Program-made: the position numbers and the translations under genes
The notes under the pieces: generated by a model
Seen by the model: the letters and a program-made list of their open reading frames with translations, nothing else
Databases searched by the model: none
What the model was told of the DNA's origin: nothing
Shown: one piece after another, positions 14,301 to 22,727 of the stretch
Position numbering within the stretch: position 1 is the first letter of the stretch
Layout: every line of letters begins with the position of its first letter
Assembly (NCBI GenBank): GCA_019802505.1
Contig: JAFMOC010000002.1
Coordinates: forward strand, 1,262,501 to 1,326,500
DNA length: 64,000 nucleotides
DNA from: Corydoras sp. C115
Taxonomy: Eukaryota; Chordata; Actinopteri; Siluriformes; Callichthyidae
Direction: 5' to 3'

Positions 14301-17300
14301 TACAGCTATGATTCTAAGAATACAGTAATGAGCCAGAAACCTGTTTCTTGAAATCTGGTAAAAATATTGATAGGCATATTTTTAGTATATGGTTACCTTG
14401 AAACCAACTTCACTTTTCCTATAGACAAACTTCTCACTTTCACTTGGCACGTTTACTATTCACTTTCCACTCACTATACCAAGAGTCACAAACTAATTGG
14501 CAATGCTTCTTCACATGTCCTAAAAAATATTAGTTTTTTTGTTTCCTTTGTTATATAGCACAGGGGAATGAGAAATACAATTACTATTTTGTTGTGACTC
14601 CAAATAGTATATAATTGTATGAATTAGTCACATAGGCCTAAAAAGATACCACACTTTCTCTACAGTATACTTCAGTGTAATATTTTAACACAGTGTAATA
14701 CAGTTTACATATGATTTTTATTGCAATGTAAGAAAGAGTATGTCCTGTCTTTTTCATCTGCTTATCACAAGGTAGTACAAGCGTTGCCTCCTCCACATAA
14801 TAATGCATTGCAGGCCATGTCGCTGGTATATCACAGTGTAGTAAAACTCATGCAGCCTTTTACACGACCAAAATAAAATTATGAAAGTATGTAATGCTGC
14901 GGCGGCACGGTGGCTTAGTGGTTAGCACGTTCGCCTCTCAGCGCTAGGGATTCCCGGTTCAAATCCCCATCTGGGTGGAGTTTCCATGTTCTCCCCGTGT
15001 CTGCGTGGGTTTCCTCCATGTTCTCCGGTTTCCTCCCACAGTCCAAAAACATGGATCAAGTCAATTGAATTCTCAAAATTGCCCCATATAGAGTGTGTCT
15101 GTGTGAGTGAGTGTGTGCCCAGCGATGGATTGGCGCCCTGTCCTGGGTCTATCTGGCCAGCGTCCGAGATGTTCTCCCCTGGATGGGCATGGGGAACCCC
15201 ACCGCGACTGTAATAGAGGATAAAGCGGGAGATAATGAATGAATGAATGTAATGCTGGTCATGTTATTTATAAATGTATTTGTTTATTTATTTATTCAGA
15301 TTTAACAGTTTTAACTTGGAAGCCTCCTCCAACTGTGTTTTTGACCATGTAGCAGTGTATGATGGAGCAGACTCCTTGGCACCACTTCTTGGACTGTTTT
15401 GTGGCAGTGTTCTGCCCCCAACCCTCAGGTCTTCCACCAACCACATGTTCATTGTGTTTAAAACAGACGAGTCTGTGAATGCTGAGGGCTGGAGAGCATC
15501 ATACAGGGAAACTTTAGGTAGAGTTTGCTTTTTTGTGAAATACATGGCAACACCCAAACATATATGTTCATAGATTACATACCTTTTTTGTAGTATACAT
15601 TGTACAAACGAACAAATATAAAATGTTATGCATGTAACACACTATAAAAAATGGAACTGTAACAAATTAAAATTAAAATGTTTATAGAATATAACCATCT
15701 GTTATGGTTTTGAGGTAAATGTGCGTCAACAGATGGAAGAAGATGTATACATTTACTTGAGACATGGAGCTGTATAATAGGCTATAAATATATATATATT
15801 GTACATCATTCATACAAAACAATCTGCTTTTTGAGAAGCTCTTCATTCCACATGTTCTACGACATCAGTTCTTTTTCTTTTTTAGGAGCAGAACAGGGTT
15901 GTGGTGGTTATCTGACCTCATCATCTGGAGTGCTCGGGTCGCCTGATATTGACCTGAATGGAATGTATGAGTCATACATGGACTGTCTGTGGATCATCTC
16001 TGTCAGCACTAATAAAATAATTCAGCTGACTTTTAATAGTTTTGAACTGGAGCCAGGTGTTGGTTCCTCCTGTGTTTATGATTATGTCAAGGTAATTGTA
16101 ATTATGAAATTACAGTTTAGTGAATATCAGAGCTGTAATAAATGGAATAATGTTTTGTTAATTCTGTAGGTATTTGACGGTATTGATATGAATTACCCAC
16201 TGGTTGGAACATTCTGTGGAAATACAGTACCCACTCCATTTCTGTCTGCCAGTAACTTCCTGACAGTGCACTTTGTTTCTGATGGCCTGGTGGCATTTCA
16301 CGGATTTAACGCCACATACAGTACAGCTGATAGTAAGGATTGGGTTCTAAGCAGTTTTGTTATGTTTGACATTAAAAACTGCTTATTAGGATTCCTTGTC
16401 TTCATGCATGTGTACAGGACTGTGTGGTGGAATCTACAATGCCACAAATACACCGCAGACCATCACCTCTCCATCTTATCCTAGCTCATATCCACCCTTC
16501 ACCTACTGCCGCTGGGTTCTGGATGCTCCACCCCAGGAGGTGGTGAGAATCATTGTCCAGCAATTTCAACTGCAGCACAGTCAGAGCTGTTCTAGCAACT
16601 TTTTGGAGATGAAGGACTGGCCTATGGTGAGATTAAGTTCAGGGTCATAGTTATATATGTATATTTACTATTTTTACATTAATTTTGTTTTGTTATAATA
16701 TGATGCCCAATATTAATTTTGTAATTAAAAGTGCTTTTAACCTTATAACTTATTTGATTCATCAACCAATATTTTCATAGACACAATGTCCATCTGTAGA
16801 AACAAAACAAGATTTTAATAATAATAATATCCAAAATGGAGAGTCAACTAATTGTTGAAAGCTTTTGGATAAATTCTTATGCTATATTAGTTTTTCTTAC
16901 TAAATATTTACATTTTACTTATCTTTCTTTTGTTGTTGAGCTGGTGTCTTGCCTGGGTCAAGAAGGGGCTAATAAATTATATTGTAATGATTTTGGACAC
17001 ACTAGAAAGCATTAATCAGATTTTTACATTTTAAATATTTTTATGACATTTTGTGGCCTAAAATGTTTTTCATACACATTTTATATGATGTGTTAATTAC
17101 AGAACTTTGCCTATAAATTTACATATATTGAATTTTTTTTTAAATATAATTTTCTATCTGGATTGTTTAGTTTGACTCTTTTTGTTCTGTTTTAGAAAAG
17201 CCTTTTTTTCACAATCAGAGATGATTTGAAGTTCTGCTTGCTTTTTCTCAGGGAGATTACGGGCAAGTCCATAAATTTTGTGGTTCCGACTCACACATCC

Positions 17301-20300
17301 CTGACTTTTACAGCTATGATCGCACGGTGCATCTTACCTTCAAGTCTAATGAATTTATGCAGGGAAATGGCTTTAGTCTCACATATCAGGTAGCAGGTAT
17401 GTGCTTCAACACGCACACAAAAGACTCAATTATAAGTTTTTTATTTATTTACATAACCATTCTTTGCAACATAGCATTGTCTCATGCTAAATCCTAAGCA
17501 AAGTGCAAGCTGTCCACATTTTTATTTGTTTTCTACTTTAAAGAAGACAGTATTGCTTATAGGCACCTTTTTTTACCCCCAATGACTGAACATTAAAAAC
17601 ATAAAAGATAAATGTAGAGAAACAACTGGTGATGTTTAGGACAAAACCCATATAAGTATCATTAGATGACTCATCATTAGCAATACATCAGTACTATTGC
17701 AAATTATTTATTTTTTATTAAATAATTCAAGACACTTAAAAAAACTTGCACTTGGTGAAAGGAGCACACATGTCAGATTAAAATGCACACTGCAATTATT
17801 TTATTTAGTAAATTGTAAAACATTATATAGGACAATTTTGTATTTAATACTAAATTTAACTGGACATAATATAAAGTTTGTAGTAACAATATTTGTTAAT
17901 ATCAGCAAAAATCAGTATAATCATAGTCTTCTAAAATGTCTAAACAGTTGGCCAACCTTCTAAAAAAAACTAAAACATTTAGAGATTTTACATATGGTTC
18001 TTTAGGTTCAAGCATAATTTCCTCAGTTTAATCTAAGACCACAATCTTTTATAAAGCCATCTATCCCATAGTTTGCCTAAACATTATTTTATTTAGCCGA
18101 TATACACAACTTTTTATTTTTCTTGTAATTGTTTTGTTAAAATAAGTGTGATTACTTGCCTAATAATGTTTAAGTTATTAAATACTTAGTTTTCCATTAT
18201 TTTGCAGGGTGTAGCAGAATTTATGAGCAGACATATGGCTATCTAAAGAGTCCTGGCTGGCCAGCAGTATATCCCCATAATATGGACTGTTCAATAGTCC
18301 TGCTTGCTCCTCAGAACTTCTCCATATCCCTGTTTTTTCACAGCTTTGATGTGGAGTCTCATCCCTCCTGCAACTTTGATTATCTAGAGGTTTGTAACGA
18401 ACATTATTCTGACTTATAATACACACTGCTCCAGGTTTTATAACTTCATGTGATACACATTATGTAGTTTTATGTTTTATGTTGAAAAAACTTTTATAAA
18501 ATGTAATTACTTATTAGAACTTAAGTTGTTCTAGGGAATGTGTTTTAATAAGCTCGTTTAAGAAAAAAAATGCTATTCAGTTCTTTGGCATTTTCAGCAC
18601 TAGTAAATAAATGTTCTGCAAAGTTTACCAACCAGTATGCTTTTAAAACACCACCTGGACATGCTTAGCTACATTTTATAATCACTGATTGAAAACCTCG
18701 GTAAGCTGAGGTAGTCCTCTAAACATCACTGCTGTTGAAGAACTTATTTTTAACACTGCATTTTGAAAAATTGACGAGTAAGACCTAAGAAAAAAATATG
18801 AAGTGTGTGTTGAGTCTTGTGGGATGACCTTTATTGCTGTATCTACTGCAGTTCTCAGTGGGTTTAGTTAAAATCCTGTTTGTGTGAAAGGTGAGAAATG
18901 GCAACAGTGCTACATCTCCTCTAATTGGTCGATACTGTGGAAGCGTTTTACCAAACCCTATCTTTCCCTTATCAAATCAACTGTTCCTGCAATTCCACTC
19001 AGACTTCTCCGCTAACCGCAATGGCTTTGAGGTCACATGGACTTCTTCACCAGAAGGTCAGTGTTCTGTTTTCTCTCTCTTTCTCTCTCTCACACACACT
19101 GGATTAAATTGTCTACAAAAATTTAGAGAAATTCAAGTCTAAATTAGACTGATTCAAGATCGAGGCAAAAAGATAGAGCATGTAACTATAAACTGTAAAG
19201 CCTGGACCATGAATGCAGTGTAATGACACACACTGAGTGCCAGGGAGCAGTCGAAACAATATCTTTTGTTAGAACTCACATGGACCTAGGCTGAAGCATT
19301 ATTGATGCTCTCTGGTTTGAAGCAGGCCTCAAACAGGCACAGAATAATTAATACAAATGAGCTAATAAGTTAAAGCTGGCAGTCAAATAACTAAAGAGGC
19401 ATGGAAACTAAGGAACACGCACTCACCAAATACAGAGTCACAGGTCCGGTGCTGATGGCACTGTTACATTACCCCTTTAATACTGTGGCCTGAAACTACA
19501 CTACTGGATCAAATGAGGTCATGTTGCAGTCTTTTTAACTTTCAGATGACATTACTAAAGTATAAAACTAAACATTAAACAGTTTATTACAGAATTTTTA
19601 CTATTTTATAATGGTGTAATAAAAAAGTAACTGTAAGCATTATTTAAGTTGTGTAAAATCCTACATTATATAAATCTTGCTGACATTGTGTCTTTGGTCA
19701 ATATGTAAATGATAAGAATACTGTTGATGCTGAGCATGTAGAGTTTTCACCTGTTCTCCGAGCACAAAGACAGATGCAAAGTCTGCATTTACAGAACTTC
19801 AATATGCTGATTTGGGGAGAAAAACTATCAGCATGACAGAGTTGAAACTGCTTAGAGAAATTGGCTACAATTCCTCCAAGACAATATGTAGGATGAATCA
19901 ACAATTACAATAAATGTTTAGTCATGTTTAGGTCACACCAGATACTTAAAGTAAAGGTTTACATACTTCTGCACACAGATATGTAAAACATTAATTTCCT
20001 CAATAAATAAATAAATAAAGGCTAATATTTTTGTATATACCTTAATTTAATTTAAAATAAGAATATTACTAGGTAGGGATTGTGTGGTTTTTGCAGAGTG
20101 TCATGATTGCTTTCAGAAACTGTACAACAAAAAGCATGATGGATCCACACCAGATGTCACATTTTTTCCAAACAGATTTTTGGTCAATGCAGTGAAAACC
20201 TTAAACAGTCACAACTTAACAATTACAATGATTCCAAAACAAGTCCAAGTCTGTAATTAAGTTCAGCCCTGCTCTGAATGTTCGGTTTGCTCTGGCTGCT

Positions 20301-20815
20301 CTTCTGCAGGTTGTGGAGGTACGCTTTATGGAGATCACGGGACCTTTACCAGTCCTGGGTTTCCTGGTAGCTATGGTAATGGTACTCACTGCGAGTGGTT
20401 AATCAGGGCCCCCAGTGGAAGAGTTTTGACAATCACCTTTAACCAGTTCAGCATCAGTGACATTGGAGACTGTCAGAACAACTATCTGAAACTGTATGAT
20501 GGATTAGACACCAGCGCACCACCTGTTGGACCATACTGCGGGGTGGTATGTAGTACAACTTTGCAATTAGTAAAGTAGTCAAGCATCGTAAAGTAATGAT
20601 TATTTGTTTCTTGTTTAGGAAAAATAGTCAAGCATCGTAAAGTAATGATTATTTGTTAGTAAAATAGTCAAGCATCGTAAAGTAATGATTATTTGTTTCT
20701 CGTTTAGGAAACAAATATAGCTCCATTCAGATCCAGTGCTCACCTTGTTTACATTGTATTTCACTCCGAGATGGTCACTCCGCCTTCTGGATTCAGACTC
20801 ATCTGGAACAGCTGA
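1412..20815 (+). CDS. CUBN: Cubilin (intrinsic factor-cobalamin receptor), C-terminal part, 27 exons
   Basis: Cubilin is a large peripheral membrane receptor of gut and kidney epithelia. With amnionless and megalin it takes up intrinsic factor-cobalamin, albumin and other ligands. Coding exons seen here: 1412-1558, 2104-2291, 2369-2537, 2877-3048, 4223-4401, 4476-4685, 4781-4921, 5681-5862, 7163-7334, 7447-7644, 8342-8491, 9521-9642, 9727-9952, 10860-11047, 11131-11284, 11368-11517, 13104-13292, 13609-13738, 15300-15517, 15886-16091, 16170-16332, 16418-16626, 17252-17396, 18208-18389, 18891-19056, 20310-20545, 20708-20815. Every junction is GT-AG and phases match across all of them. They sum to 4698 nt after the split first codon, about 1565 residues, close to the human length from mid CUB14 to the end. 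Each domain starts near a Cys-Gly-Gly and almost every domain boundary is a phase-1 intron. The TGA at 20813 follows a C-terminus ending in FRLIWNS. The 5' part lies before the window. CUB numbers assume 27 domains in total. Confidence 0.95.
2104..2537 (+). CDS. CUBN: CUBN exons: CUB15
   Basis: The exons are 2104-2291 and 2369-2537, separated by a 77-nt intron. The domain begins GCGGLLHTNRG, has NCSW and CTNDYLE, and after the intron LRNGPDS, HCGTR and FVTDSSNEGHGF. All four CUB cysteines are present. The expected calcium-ligand glutamate position reads Gln (FQVQG), while both aspartates are kept. The donor of the first exon (GAG|GTGTGG) is weak but is the only one that keeps frame and homology. 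Confidence 0.9.
2877..4401 (+). CDS. CUBN: CUBN exons: CUB16
   Basis: The exons are 2877-3048 and 4223-4401. The domain begins ACGGTILL and contains ECVWIVF, DFYIEQHAG, CLFDYLEIRDG, LCGSS and FRTDHS. All three calcium ligands (Glu, Asp, Asp) are present. The phase-2 intron between the halves holds a chimeric SINE (3670-4004) and a further SINE fragment. Confidence 0.92.
3670..4004 (+). mobile_element. Chimeric SINE: shared tRNA-like head, different tail
   Basis: The head (GGTGGCACGGTGACTTAGTG through CAGTCCAAAAACATGG) is that of the main SINE. After about 3825 the tail is instead GGAAAGGGCATCCGTCGTAA, then GGTAACCCCTGAATAATAAA and GAAAGAAGAAGA, a different and also common fish repeat tail. 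The 9-bp duplication TTCTGCTTA at 3661-3669 and 4005-4013 shows that it inserted as one unit. Confidence 0.75.
4016..4095 (-). mobile_element. SINE fragment
   Basis: This is a short minus-oriented piece of the main SINE (TACTAGGGTTGTGTTGGGGT, then CCCCATGCACATACAGGGGA) lying directly after the chimeric SINE. Confidence 0.55.
4476..4921 (+). CDS. CUBN: CUBN exons: CUB17
   Basis: The exons are 4476-4685 and 4781-4921. The domain begins ATCGGTYVG and contains YCEWYLEG, FHLQS, CGSDYVEM, YCGDN and FVSDTSEN. The calcium-ligand glutamate is replaced by Gln (FHLQ) and both aspartates are kept. The second exon ends GAAG|GTGATT. An (AAT)n tract interrupted by a SINE follows immediately in the next intron. 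Confidence 0.92.
4941..4991. repeat. (AAT)n microsatellite, left part
   Basis: There are about 17 AAT units in CUBN, directly before a SINE. The tract resumes after the SINE at 5333-5366. Confidence 0.95.
4993..5332 (+). mobile_element. SINE copy inside an (AAT)n tract
   Basis: This is a full-length plus copy: A-box region GTGGCTTAGTGGTTAGCACG, B box GGTTCGAATC, core CCCACAGTCCAAAAACATGG, and tail GGGAGATAATGAATGAATGA. It interrupts an (AAT)n microsatellite that continues on the other side. Confidence 0.9.
5333..5366. repeat. (AAT)n microsatellite, right part
   Basis: This continues the trinucleotide tract split by the SINE at 4993-5332. Confidence 0.9.
5681..7334 (+). CDS. CUBN: CUBN exons: CUB18
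   Basis: The exons are 5681-5862 and 7163-7334, joined at a phase-0 intron inside the DYVEV|VINGL region. The domain has ECGGDI, LCRWRI, LRLEDHNSCIYDYVEV, FCGS and FSTDSA. All cysteines and all three calcium ligands are present. The 1.3-kb intron contains a SINE at 6504-6866 with a 12-bp target-site duplication. Confidence 0.92.
6504..6866 (+). mobile_element. SINE copy with 12-bp target duplication
   Basis: This is a full-length plus copy of the main SINE. It is flanked by the perfect duplication TAGTACAATTAT at 6492-6503 and 6867-6878. Confidence 0.92.
7447..8491 (+). CDS. CUBN: CUBN exons: CUB19
   Basis: The exons are 7447-7644 and 8342-8491. The domain starts VCGGILI and contains NCEWII, LHLEHHQTCEWDYLEF, FCGQ and FRSDAF. 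All four cysteines and all three calcium ligands are present. The split codon G|GT across the intron gives a glycine. The 0.7-kb intron shows no recognisable element. Confidence 0.92.
9521..9952 (+). CDS. CUBN: CUBN exons: CUB20
   Basis: The exons are 9521-9642 and 9727-9952. The split is earlier in the domain than usual, after GHTIT and before ITFNYFQVEEH, using donor GTGAGA and a phase-0 intron. The domain has DCGGFQ, YCAWLL, CSWDSLTI, FCGH and FLADHT. Cysteines and all three calcium ligands are present. Confidence 0.92.
10860..11284 (+). CDS. CUBN: CUBN exons: CUB21, calcium ligands lost
   Basis: The exons are 10860-11047 and 11131-11284. The domain starts GCGGVIHAD and contains ECMWTI, HCQSNYIKVW and SGCGST, so the cysteines are kept. 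The calcium-binding Glu is absent (FQIPDSS), the first Asp reads Asn (CQSN), and the FxSD motif reads FQSTES. The donor chosen is GTATGT at 11285, because it gives phase 1 and joins to TGTGGA of the next exon. Confidence 0.88.
11368..13292 (+). CDS. CUBN: CUBN exons: CUB22
   Basis: The exons are 11368-11517 and 13104-13292. The domain has WCGANFS, HCNYRI, FKTFQLEAHSSCLYDGLNI, LCGD and FYSDFI. All three calcium ligands are present. The intron splits within FQLE|A at phase 1. It carries two minus-oriented SINE copies at 12355-12647 and 12671-13016. Confidence 0.9.
11850..12140. repeat. Possible decayed interspersed repeat in CUBN intron
   Basis: The start ATATTGACAAAAAAGTATCA, followed by GGACAC, resembles the ends of a common fish mobile-element family. 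The following 200 bp are more complex than the surrounding AT-rich intron. I could not define ends or a family. Confidence 0.3.
12355..12647 (-). mobile_element. SINE copy, truncated at the tail
   Basis: This minus copy begins inside the core (GTCCATCCAGGGGAGAACGT) and lacks the GAAT-type tail. It ends at the head CCACCGTGCTGCC. It lies directly before a second, complete copy. Confidence 0.85.
12671..13016 (-). mobile_element. SINE copy with 15-bp target duplication
   Basis: This is a full-length minus copy from the tail TTCATTCATTCATTATCTCC to the head CCACCGTGCCGC. The 15-bp duplication TTGAAAATAAAATAA at 12656-12670 and 13017-13031 is perfect. Confidence 0.93.
13609..15517 (+). CDS. CUBN: CUBN exons: CUB23
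   Basis: The exons are 13609-13738 and 15300-15517, joined at phase 2 (AA|A, in ELKFNSF). The domain has PCGGLF, NCTYRI, FNLEASSNCVFDHVAV, FCGS and FKTDES. All three calcium ligands are present. The 1.56-kb intron carries a sense-oriented SINE that ends about 53 nt before the acceptor of the second exon. Confidence 0.9.
14900..15246 (+). mobile_element. SINE copy with 11-bp target duplication, close to an exon
   Basis: This full-length plus copy starts CGGCGGCACGGTGGCTTAGT and has its B box at 14956-14966. ATGTAATGCTG at 14889-14899 and 15247-15257 is the duplicated target. It ends 53 nt before the acceptor of the CUBN exon at 15300. Confidence 0.92.
15886..16332 (+). CDS. CUBN: CUBN exons: CUB24
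   Basis: The exons are 15886-16091 and 16170-16332, with a 78-nt phase-0 intron. A short linker (GAEQ) precedes GCGGYL. The domain has DCLWII, FELEPGVGSSCVYDYVKV, FCGN and FVSDGL. All cysteines and all three calcium ligands are present. Confidence 0.92.
16418..17396 (+). CDS. CUBN: CUBN exons: CUB25, calcium ligands lost
   Basis: The exons are 16418-16626 and 17252-17396. The domain has LCGGIYN, YCRWVL, FQLQHSQSCSSNFLEM, FCGS and FKSNEF. The cysteine pairs are complete. The calcium-binding Glu reads Gln (FQLQ), the first Asp reads Asn (CSSN) and the second Asp reads Asn (FKSN). The intron between the halves is AT-rich with no recognised element. Confidence 0.9.
18208..19056 (+). CDS. CUBN: CUBN exons: CUB26
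   Basis: The exons are 18208-18389 and 18891-19056, joined at phase 0 (YLE|VRNG). The domain starts GCSRIYEQ, so the usual second Gly-Gly is replaced by Ser-Arg. It contains DCSIVL, FDVESHPSCNFDYLE, YCGS and FHSDFS. All three calcium ligands are present. The donor GAG|GTTTGT is slightly weak. Confidence 0.9.
20310..20815 (+). CDS. CUBN: CUBN exons: CUB27 and stop
   Basis: The exons are 20310-20545 and 20708-20815. The domain has GCGGTL, HCEWLI, FSISDIGDCQNNYLKLYDG, YCGV and FHSEMV, and ends FRLIWNS then TGA. The calcium ligands are all changed: no Glu in the FSIS segment, CQNN in place of CxxD, and FHSE in place of FxSD. The donor could be GTGGTA at 20543 or GTATGT at 20546; the second is the better match. 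The short final intron carries a partly tandem repeat that duplicates its acceptor. Confidence 0.9.
20577..20707. repeat. Tandem repeat in last CUBN intron that duplicates the splice acceptor
   Basis: The unit AGTCAAGCATCGTAAAGTAA, then TGATTATTTG, occurs three times, starting at 20577, 20626 and 20666. The first copy ends TTTCTTGTTTAGGAAA and the third TTTCTCGTTTAGGAAA, which is the true acceptor at 20707. The middle copy has lost the pyrimidine-AG part. Confidence 0.9.
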
Positions 20816-21479
20816 AATTGCTTTCTCTCTTTCACACAAAAAAACTGATTGTTTAGTAAAATATTCACATAATCAAGTAACACCATCCAGTGTACATAAT
20901 TACCATTTTAATGTTCAATGTTTTATTTTGAAGATTTGTATAATTAAAAAAAAAAAAAAGTATTTTTTTCTAAAAAAAAAAAAAGCAAATATCAACTCAA
21001 ATCTTGCATGTAGTTTCTACCTCGATATGCTTTGTATCTTTTTAATTCGGTTCTGTAATGTTTACTGAATGTTGTTACCTGTTGGCATAACCGAACCAAA
21101 TCACATAAAACAAACAAAAAAACACAACAGACAAATGAAAGTTTATTAAACATTTTAAATGCAATATAAAATACATCAGAGCATGTGCTGCGTTGAGGAT
21201 TTCAGCTTGCTCATGAGGCAGCACCGCTATAATACAGAATGCTAACAGCTTTTCCCTAGTGTAAACAATATGGCCATGGCTCAGTGCGGAATTACCAGGC
21301 ATATTCACAAACAAAAAAAGGAGTACAAGGACTAGGACACATTCTATACCTTCGATGTCAATGTTGCAAAAACCAAAACTAAATACAGAAACAATAGTAA
21401 AACAACAAAAAAATTGAAAAAAAAGTTTTAATACCTTTGTGGTGCCAACAAAAAAAATATATAAAATGTACTCTTTGTG

Positions 21480-21480
<1 letters not shown>
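20816..21480. other. CUBN 3' flank, no gene seen
   Basis: This is AT-rich sequence after the CUBN stop with two A runs near 20946 and 20975. It presumably contains the 3' untranslated region. No canonical AATAAA was found; ATTAAA at 21145 is a weak candidate. Confidence 0.5.

Positions 21481-21481
<1 letters not shown>

Positions 21482-21533
<52 letters not shown>
21482..21533. repeat. (TA)n microsatellite
   Basis: This is a run of about 25 TA units directly before the tandem SINE pair upstream of RSU1. Confidence 0.95.
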
Positions 21534-21535
<2 letters not shown>

Positions 21536-21553
21536 GCAGTATGTACTAAGCAC

Positions 21554-21818
21554 AGGGTACTAGCACGTTCGCCTCTCAGTGCGAATCCCAATCTGGGTGG
21601 AGTTTCCATGTTCTCCCCATGTCCACATGGGTTTCCTCTGGTTTTCTCCCACAGTCCAAAAACATGGATCAAGTCAATTGAAGTCTCCAAATGACCCCAT
21701 ATACAGTGTGTCTGTGTGAGTGAGTGTGTGCATGGGGATGGGCATGGGCATGGGCATGGGCATGGGGAACCCCCCCCCCCCGACCCTAATAGAGGATGAA
21801 GCGGAAGATAATGGATGA
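21554..21818 (+). mobile_element. SINE copy, first of a tandem pair
   Basis: This plus copy has a shortened head region and a small internal tandem array of ATGGGC units near 21733-21768. It is followed by a long C run and a tail GAAGATAATGGATGAA. It is bracketed by ATGTACTAAGCAC at 21541-21553 and 21819-21831. Confidence 0.88.
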
Positions 21819-21831
21819 ATGTACTAAGCAC

Positions 21832-22023
21832 TAATTCCCGGTTCGAATTCCTATCTAGGTGGAGTTTCCATGTTCTCCCCGTGTCCGTGTGGGTTTCCTC
21901 CGGGTTCTCCGGTTTCCTCCCACAGTCAAAAAACATGGATCCTGGTTGTATCTGCCCAGCGTCCGAAACGTTCTCCCCCCGCAACCCTAGTAGAGGATAA
22001 AGGGGAAGAAAATGGATGGATGG
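21832..22023 (+). mobile_element. SINE copy, second of a tandem pair, internally deleted
   Basis: This plus copy begins at the B-box region (TTCCCGGTTCGAATTCC). It lacks most of the central part between the ACATGGATC segment and GTATCTGCCCAGCGTC, and ends GGAAGAAAATGGATGGATGG. The same 13-bp ATGTACTAAGCAC follows at 22024-22036. Confidence 0.88.
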
Positions 22024-22059
22024 ATGTACTAAGCACCACTGTTGTCCGTCCTCAGTAAG

Positions 22060-22618
22060 GAAAGTAGCTTTTGTATGTCCTAGAGCTTGCATGACGTCAC
22101 AACCAGCTGCTCGACGACTCACCACAAAGTATATATTAACACAAGAAAAAGTCGCTAGATTTATTGCTGGTCGCTTAACAATATTAGTCGCTACATGGTC
22201 TGAAAAGTTGGCAACAGGACTAAACGCTACATACTAACGCGATTTCGTTGTACGGATATGTTTTAGTTCTTAATGCAATTGGCCCGCATCGTTGTCGTCC
22301 CGCTCTTCTCCCGCCTACAGAGAATGCTGATTGGGTCAGGCTACACATCCATCTCAAGAGCGCCGTTGTGTCGGGATGTAGGAAGTGGCCTTATTAGGAA
22401 GTTTGTAGCGTTTGGGATTGTGTGCTTCCTGTGGGCAGCGACGCGGCGAGAGGAGAATCCTGCTGCAGCTTCACTTCACAGCATTTACTTCACTCAATTT
22501 TACTTTTACTTCTTTTGGCGACATATCATCCCTCTGTGGCTACAGCGATACCGTGAGCTGTTCGTCTGCAGTGTTGGTCACTCATTTCGTACTTTAGACC
22601 AACTTCGTTGTAGCAAAT
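22060..22618 (+). promoter_or_regulatory. RSU1: RSU1 promoter and 5' untranslated region (approximate)
   Basis: This stretch is unique, fairly CpG-rich sequence between the last SINE (ending about 22023) and the RSU1 ATG. It contains a full palindromic cAMP-response element at 22092-22099 and an inverted CCAAT box (GATTGG) at 22329-22334. No TATA box is clear. The position of the transcription start is inferred. Confidence 0.5.
22092..22099. promoter_or_regulatory. Palindromic CRE (TGACGTCA)
   Basis: The perfect 8-bp CREB/ATF site TGACGTCA lies 520 bp before the RSU1 ATG in otherwise unique sequence. Whether it is used is not shown. Confidence 0.5.
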
Positions 22619-22727
22619 ATGTCCAAGTCTTTAAAAAAGATCGTGGAAGAAACCAGAGAGAGAAACCTGAGCGAGGTTGACATGTGCGAGCGCGGTATCT
22701 CCAGCCTGCTGGACATTCCAGGTTTAT
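22619..22727 (+). CDS. RSU1: RSU1 coding exon 1
   Basis: The ATG at 22619 lies in TAGCAAATATGTCC and opens MSKSLKKIVEETRERN. The exon runs through DMCERGISSLLDIPGL and ends at TTAT|GTGAGT in phase 1. No nearby in-frame upstream ATG gives a homologous extension. Confidence 0.95.

Noticed and set aside
21145..21150. CUBN polyadenylation signal ATTAAA
   Set aside because: It is a variant hexamer with no supporting downstream element, in AT-rich sequence where such hexamers are frequent by chance.
21532..22125. A 197-codon minus-strand reading frame upstream of RSU1
   Set aside because: It runs antisense through the tandem SINE pair, and its sequence is the SINE translated. There is no independent gene signal.
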